Positions 60,598-64,000 of a stretch of DNA of 64,000 bases are shown here, one piece after another; positions within the stretch are counted from its first letter, which is position 1; each line of letters starts with the position of its first letter. The DNA is taken from assembly GCA_002792535.1 (NCBI GenBank), contig PFOM01000004.1:1-64000 (forward strand), written 5' to 3'. The position numbers and the translations under genes are program-made. The notes beneath the pieces were generated by a model that saw only the letters and a program-made list of their open reading frames with translations, did no database searches and was not told the origin of the DNA. This DNA is from Candidatus Peregrinibacteria bacterium CG_4_10_14_0_2_um_filter_38_24 (lineage in GTDB: Bacteria; Patescibacteriota; Gracilibacteria; UBA1369; LOWO2-01-FULL-3).

Positions 60598-60621
60598 TTT
60601 GTTGTAAAACTCTACGACAAA
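60598..60621. promoter_or_regulatory. Inverted repeat upstream of the TrmB-like gene
   Basis: TTTGTTGTA (60598-60606), spacer AAACTC, TACGACAAA (60613-60621): 8 of 9 positions match in inverted orientation. It lies between the end of holA and the start of the TrmB-like regulator on the minus strand, where an autoregulatory operator would be expected. It does not match the archaeal TACT-N-AGTA consensus. Confidence 0.3.
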
Positions 60622-60643
60622 TTTACGAAGTAGATTTTAACAA

Positions 60644-61648
60644 TTAGTTTTTCTTACAGCAATCAATTATGAATTTTTCTATTGCGAGTTTGTGGTGACT
60701 ATTGTCTCGAGATGAAGTTTTTATTTGTCCCGTTTTGAAGTCCGTATCTATTTTAAGCAATTCTTTGTAGATTTCAATGAGATTTTTTTCTGTGAAATTT
60801 TTTGATTGTGATGTCATTTTTGTGACGATAAAAGGGTGTAATGCTAATTTTTTTATTATGCTTTGGTGTGGCTCTTTTCGCTGTAGCATGTCAGAAACTT
60901 GGATTAATAGTCTGAAATGTCTGACAATCATGAAGAATATTTTTGGAACGTCTCCTTCTGATTCTTCGAGAATTTGTAGAATGCTGATTGCTTCTTTTTG
61001 TCTTTTCTCTGCGATAGAATCGGTTAAGTGAAAAATTGATGCGGAGAGAGTGGGGGATACTAATTTTTCTATCATTTCTTTTGTGATTTCTTCGCCGTTC
61101 GCGAATGTTTTTACTTTTTCGTATTCGCTTGAGAGTGCCCAAAGACTGTCGGAAACGTGATCTGCCAATACTTTTGCAGAGATGATTGATATTTTTACAT
61201 TTTCTTTTTTTGCTTTGCTCATTATCCATTGTGCGCTTGCTTGAGGGGAAAGTGGTGTGAATTCTTCCACCTTGCCTATTTGTGTGATTTTTTTGTATAG
61301 AGATGAGGTTTTTGTGATGCCTGCGTTTTCATAGAAAAATAATACGCAGAAATCAGGTGTTTTTGTTATGATTTTTGCCATTTGTTTTTGTTCTTCCGCG
61401 TTTCTTTCATCGAAAAAATCTTTTATGATGACGAGTTTTTTTTCTGATAAGAATGGGAGGGATTGAAGGTCTGTTTCAAAGTTTTTTAGATCTAATTTTG
61501 CGCCGTCCAAAATTTCGACACTGCTATCTTCCCCGTATTTTTTTGAAAATCCGTTTTGGTAAAATTTTAGTTTTTGGTTTGACGAAAAATTGTCTGTTCC
61601 GAAGAAGAGGAAGATGTTTGTTTGATTTTCTTGTGTTGGTTCTGTCAA
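60644..61648 (-). CDS. holA: DNA polymerase III delta subunit
   Basis: 334-aa clamp-loader subunit. Features of the HolA family: an N-terminal segment IFLFFGTDNFSSNQKLKFYQ replacing the Walker A, KLVIIKDFFDERNAEE, PDFCVLFFYENAGITKTSSL, QWIMSKAKKENVKIS, and the helical collar with HFRLLIQVSDMLQRKEPHQS and KFIIDCC at the end. It opens the beta clamp in the DnaX complex. Stand-alone gene. Confidence 0.85.
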   Translation of the reverse strand: MTEPTQENQTNIFLFFGTDNFSSNQKLKFYQNGFSKKYGEDSSVEILDGAKLDLKNFETDLQSLPFLSEKKLVIIKDFFDERNAEEQKQMAKIITKTPDFCVLFFYENAGITKTSSLYKKITQIGKVEEFTPLSPQASAQWIMSKAKKENVKISIISAKVLADHVSDSLWALSSEYEKVKTFANGEEITKEMIEKLVSPTLSASIFHLTDSIAEKRQKEAISILQILEESEGDVPKIFFMIVRHFRLLIQVSDMLQRKEPHQSIIKKLALHPFIVTKMTSQSKNFTEKNLIEIYKELLKIDTDFKTGQIKTSSRDNSHHKLAIEKFIIDCCKKN

Positions 61649-61705
61649 TGTTGTTTGTTAATGTTGGGTGATATTATAACCTGAAGATATGTTTTTATGG
61701 AAATG

Positions 61706-61732
61706 GAAAAAAACCTCCGGTTAGGGAAGGTT
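61706..61732 (-). terminator. Terminator of the Ig-like surface protein gene
   Basis: On the minus strand AACCT (61732-61728), an 11-base loop and AGGTT (61716-61712) are followed by a T-run (complement of the A-run 61707-61713). A short stem but well placed after the surface-protein gene. Confidence 0.5.
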
Positions 61733-61747
61733 CTTTTGTGGGATGTG

Positions 61748-61806
61748 TGGGTGCGAGCGTGTCGTGGGTGCGAGCGTGTCGTGGGTGCGAGCGTGTCGTG
61801 GGTGCC
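61748..61806. repeat. 17-bp tandem repeat, 3.5 copies
   Basis: TGGGTGCGAGCGTGTCG repeated exactly at 61748, 61765 and 61782, then a partial TGGGTGC at 61799. GC-rich and non-coding, between the surface-protein stop and its terminator. The 17-bp period is not a multiple of three, consistent with lying outside a gene. Confidence 0.95.
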
Positions 61807-61812
61807 AAAGGC

Positions 61813-64000
61813 TTACGGAATCAACGATTGTGTGATGTTTAGAAGGTCGCTTAGGCCCGGTGGGGTGTTTAGCAAGATTCGTTCGTCGTAACGGACGGTG
61901 ATGGCTCCTTCGTCTTTTGTAGGATCTCCGGCGCCTGTACGGGTTTTGAATAATTCGGTGACATTTCCAATCAAACTTCCGTTTATAACAAGTCTGCGAT
62001 CTGTTGTGCTGTTTTCATTGAAATATAAATCTCCGGAATCGTTGATTGTCGCATTTGTGATTTTCCCGTCGTCGTTTTTGTTGTCTGTATCAACTGCCAT
62101 GATTATCGCGTCGATTTGGGTGACATTGTTATCTATGATTATGTTTCCGTCGATTACGATGAATGCGGCTGATGGAATCTTTTTTGGATTTGTGTAATCT
62201 GTTGTTCCATATTTGATATCGGATTTGATATGAAGTGTTCCGCCTTTTACGATGTATGTTTGGCCTGCGGGAACTTTTTCGGATTTATTTAGGGCGAAAG
62301 AATTGATTTCGAAGGTTCCATTTTCTCCGATTATAAGTGTTCCGCCTTTTTTGACGAAGACTCCGCTTTGTGCATTATCAAGATCTTGCAAGTCTGTCAT
62401 GCTTGAGATTTGTTGCTTTGAATTTTTTAGGTTGTTGCTGAATCTTGAGATTCTTTCGACATTGGCCTTGATTGAGTCGTTGATGTAGGCTTCTTTCCAA
62501 GTTTCGGCAACGTCTGCACGCATTTCACAAATGGTACTTGAGAAATTTTTGAGGATATCATCGTATCCTTTTACATTTGTTCCTGTGTTACTGTAGCGAC
62601 AAATGTCATGTGATGGTACTTCAAGGAATTTTGCTTCTTCCGGTAGGTCGCCGTTACCTGCGCTTGTTGCTTGTTCTACTTGTTCTTTTTCAGGTTGTAC
62701 CACAAGTCCCGGGGTGCTTTTCACTTCGGAACAACGTGATACGTCGACTCCTGTGGATAGTGCGTCGTAGAAGAATACATCGCCGGCTTGTCTTGTAAGA
62801 ACGTAAGGACAGATCACGATGACTTTTGCGGAGACTGAGTCTTCTTCTGTGCTTTTGTCGAGCATTGTAGCTTTGAATTTTGCGTTGTTGTTGAATTCTT
62901 CTCCACAACCGTCTGCTGTGGAAAGGTTTTTACATGCTGATTCGTCAATGGTTTTTGTGATTTTCATTTGGACTTTGATTTCGATGACTGTGTTTTTTAG
63001 GTTTGTTTGTATGTTTTTGAATGGTATTGCGTTGCCATTTTTGAAGTTGATTACGACATCCGTGAAAGTTGGATTGTCGATACAGATTACAGTGTTATTT
63101 TGACTTCCGTCTTTACAATTGTGTTGGTTTTGGAGTTCGTTTAATTTGAAATTATATCCAGTGAAGGATGTGTCTTCAGTTTCATTTTGATAATCGCCGT
63201 CTTTTAGAAGGGTTCGTTTTGCATTGGGACCTGTGCCTTCTGTGGCATTGATTATCATGCCTCTGTATTGCATTGTTCCCTTTTTGTCACCTTTGATGAT
63301 TCCGTTTGACATAGTTTTTTCTGAGATGTCTACTTCTTCGGCGGAATTTGCTTTGAATTGGATCTTGTATGTGACAAGTTTTTTGCTTGAGGAAGCGCCC
63401 ATGTTTAGGATGTCTTTTGTCGTGTTTGTTGGTTTTGGGTTTGTCGCATAGACTGATTTTGTCATGACGGGACTTCGTAGTGTTTTTGCGCTGATTGTGT
63501 CGGAACAGTCTTCTATTTTGTCTCCGTTTTCGTCCTCTGCATAGACTTCTACGGTTGTGCCGTCTTCTGCGTTTTTAAGAGAATTTTTGAGGGAGAGTGT
63601 TTTGTCTTCCGGTTGGCCATTGCTCCATGTTCCTTTTTTATCTGTGACTTTCCAAACGTATGTAAGATTTTTTTCTTCGTTTTTTGGAGAAGTTGTTACA
63701 TCAAGTTCGAATAATTGTTTTGATGATTTTTTTGCGAACCATGGGCTTTTTGGAGTCTTGATGCTCAAGCTTTTACAGATTGTAGGTTTTTCAGGGGTTG
63801 GTTCTGCCGTGATTGTGGCTTGTGGCGGAGCTGGGTTTGCTGTGATTGAAGCTGAACATTTTGGGATTTTTGTGCCTGTTTTGTCTAAGGCTGAGATTGT
63901 AACTTTTGTTAAGCCTTGAGCATTTTTTAATGTGTTTGTGAGAGTGCCTGTTGTGTCTGTTTTCTTTCCTGTGTTGCTCCATGTTCCGGTTTTGTCTGTT
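61813..64000 (-). CDS. Large Ig-like surface protein, 5' end beyond the window
   Basis: C-terminal 729 codons of a gene that continues past the right edge (the frame is open to 64000). The visible N-terminal part holds tandem Ig/PKD-like repeats of about 100 aa: DKTGTWSNTGKKTDTTGTLT and later TDKKGTWSNGQPEDKTLSLK, each followed by an acidic beta stretch and paired cysteines (IPKCSASI, IEDCSDTI). The C-terminal part (about the last 200 residues) has beta-helix-like repeats (GGTLIIGENGTFEI, GGTLHIKSDIKYG, FIVIDGNIIIDNNVTQIDAI). Probably an exported adhesin-like or pilus-related protein. A TTG at 63768 has been suggested by frame only and is not the true start. Confidence 0.8.
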   Translation of the reverse strand, partial: TDKTGTWSNTGKKTDTTGTLTNTLKNAQGLTKVTISALDKTGTKIPKCSASITANPAPPQATITAEPTPEKPTICKSLSIKTPKSPWFAKKSSKQLFELDVTTSPKNEEKNLTYVWKVTDKKGTWSNGQPEDKTLSLKNSLKNAEDGTTVEVYAEDENGDKIEDCSDTISAKTLRSPVMTKSVYATNPKPTNTTKDILNMGASSSKKLVTYKIQFKANSAEEVDISEKTMSNGIIKGDKKGTMQYRGMIINATEGTGPNAKRTLLKDGDYQNETEDTSFTGYNFKLNELQNQHNCKDGSQNNTVICIDNPTFTDVVINFKNGNAIPFKNIQTNLKNTVIEIKVQMKITKTIDESACKNLSTADGCGEEFNNNAKFKATMLDKSTEEDSVSAKVIVICPYVLTRQAGDVFFYDALSTGVDVSRCSEVKSTPGLVVQPEKEQVEQATSAGNGDLPEEAKFLEVPSHDICRYSNTGTNVKGYDDILKNFSSTICEMRADVAETWKEAYINDSIKANVERISRFSNNLKNSKQQISSMTDLQDLDNAQSGVFVKKGGTLIIGENGTFEINSFALNKSEKVPAGQTYIVKGGTLHIKSDIKYGTTDYTNPKKIPSAAFIVIDGNIIIDNNVTQIDAIIMAVDTDNKNDDGKITNATINDSGDLYFNENSTTDRRLVINGSLIGNVTELFKTRTGAGDPTKDEGAITVRYDERILLNTPPGLSDLLNITQSLIP

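Overview
The window looks like a chromosomal segment of a small-genome, AT-rich bacterium of the candidate phyla radiation (Patescibacteria), with Peregrinibacteria as my best guess. The reasons are strongly T/A-biased codons, the standard code (TGA is used as a stop and TGG as Trp, which argues against Gracilibacteria recoding), a DUF5652 membrane protein, SLH-domain and Ig-like surface proteins, very compact spacing, and start codons preceded by AT-rich leaders with almost no Shine-Dalgarno sequence. The assignment is inferred from gene content, since no rRNA or phylogenetic marker was compared.

Layout. 1-1.4 kb is an intact IS3-family (IS150-like) element whose right end interrupts a GNAT acetyltransferase gene. 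1.8-6.5 kb holds a DUF5652 protein, an SDR oxidoreductase, a CNNM/CorC-type membrane protein with a 41-bp duplication at its stop codon, an unknown 48-kDa protein, a small Cys/His-rich ORF and a Pro-tRNA editing deacylase. 6.5-10.4 kb (minus strand) is a two-gene system: a PKD plus 7TM membrane protein and a three-part cytosolic protein made of a RimK-like ATP-grasp, a degenerate RimB-like domain and a DUF1704 metallopeptidase. 10.6-13.5 kb has a tiny VAPEAP-repeat gene with its own promoter and terminator, soluble pyrophosphatase, an ABC-F protein and a decayed msrB. 13.5-21.9 kb is a candidate peptide-forming locus: PAP2 phosphatase, half-size EamA transporter, alanine-racemase-fold PLP decarboxylase, BioF2/FemAB-like acyltransferase, and three ATP-grasp genes carrying four ATP-grasp modules, one of them an L-amino-acid ligase/D-Ala-D-Ala-ligase fusion.

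22-34.6 kb carries a broken terC, a cupin, an RRM protein, a P-type ATPase, a frameshifted ferredoxin/ferric-reductase-like gene, rsmE, a K+-independent membrane pyrophosphatase, DUF2207, AI-2E-like and SLH proteins. 35.4-49.9 kb is mostly housekeeping: rny, CIRCE-groES-groEL, pyrH, frr, rseP, dnaA, mltG, ybaB, and rplY (bL25). 50-61.6 kb has membrane and low-complexity proteins, a Rel enzyme with a ruined hydrolase site, recO lacking a normal start codon, ftsX, a RibL/TagD-like nucleotidyltransferase, gatC-gatA, a TrmB-type regulator and holA. The right edge is the C-terminal 729 codons of a large Ig-like surface protein.

Two things stand out as possibly undescribed. The first is a family of three intergenic structured repeats (27877-28026, 37334-37472, 51043-51209). 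Each folds as a long closing stem around a 32-nt hairpin with a constant loop TAAC(A/G)TGTAC, directly followed by a 26-nt palindrome; stem sequences differ between copies but pairing is kept, and one copy sits between groES and groEL. The second is the pair of ATP-grasp loci (6.5-10.4 kb and 13.5-21.9 kb), which suggest that this presumably reduced genome makes or attaches peptides without ribosomes. No tRNA, rRNA or CRISPR array was seen.
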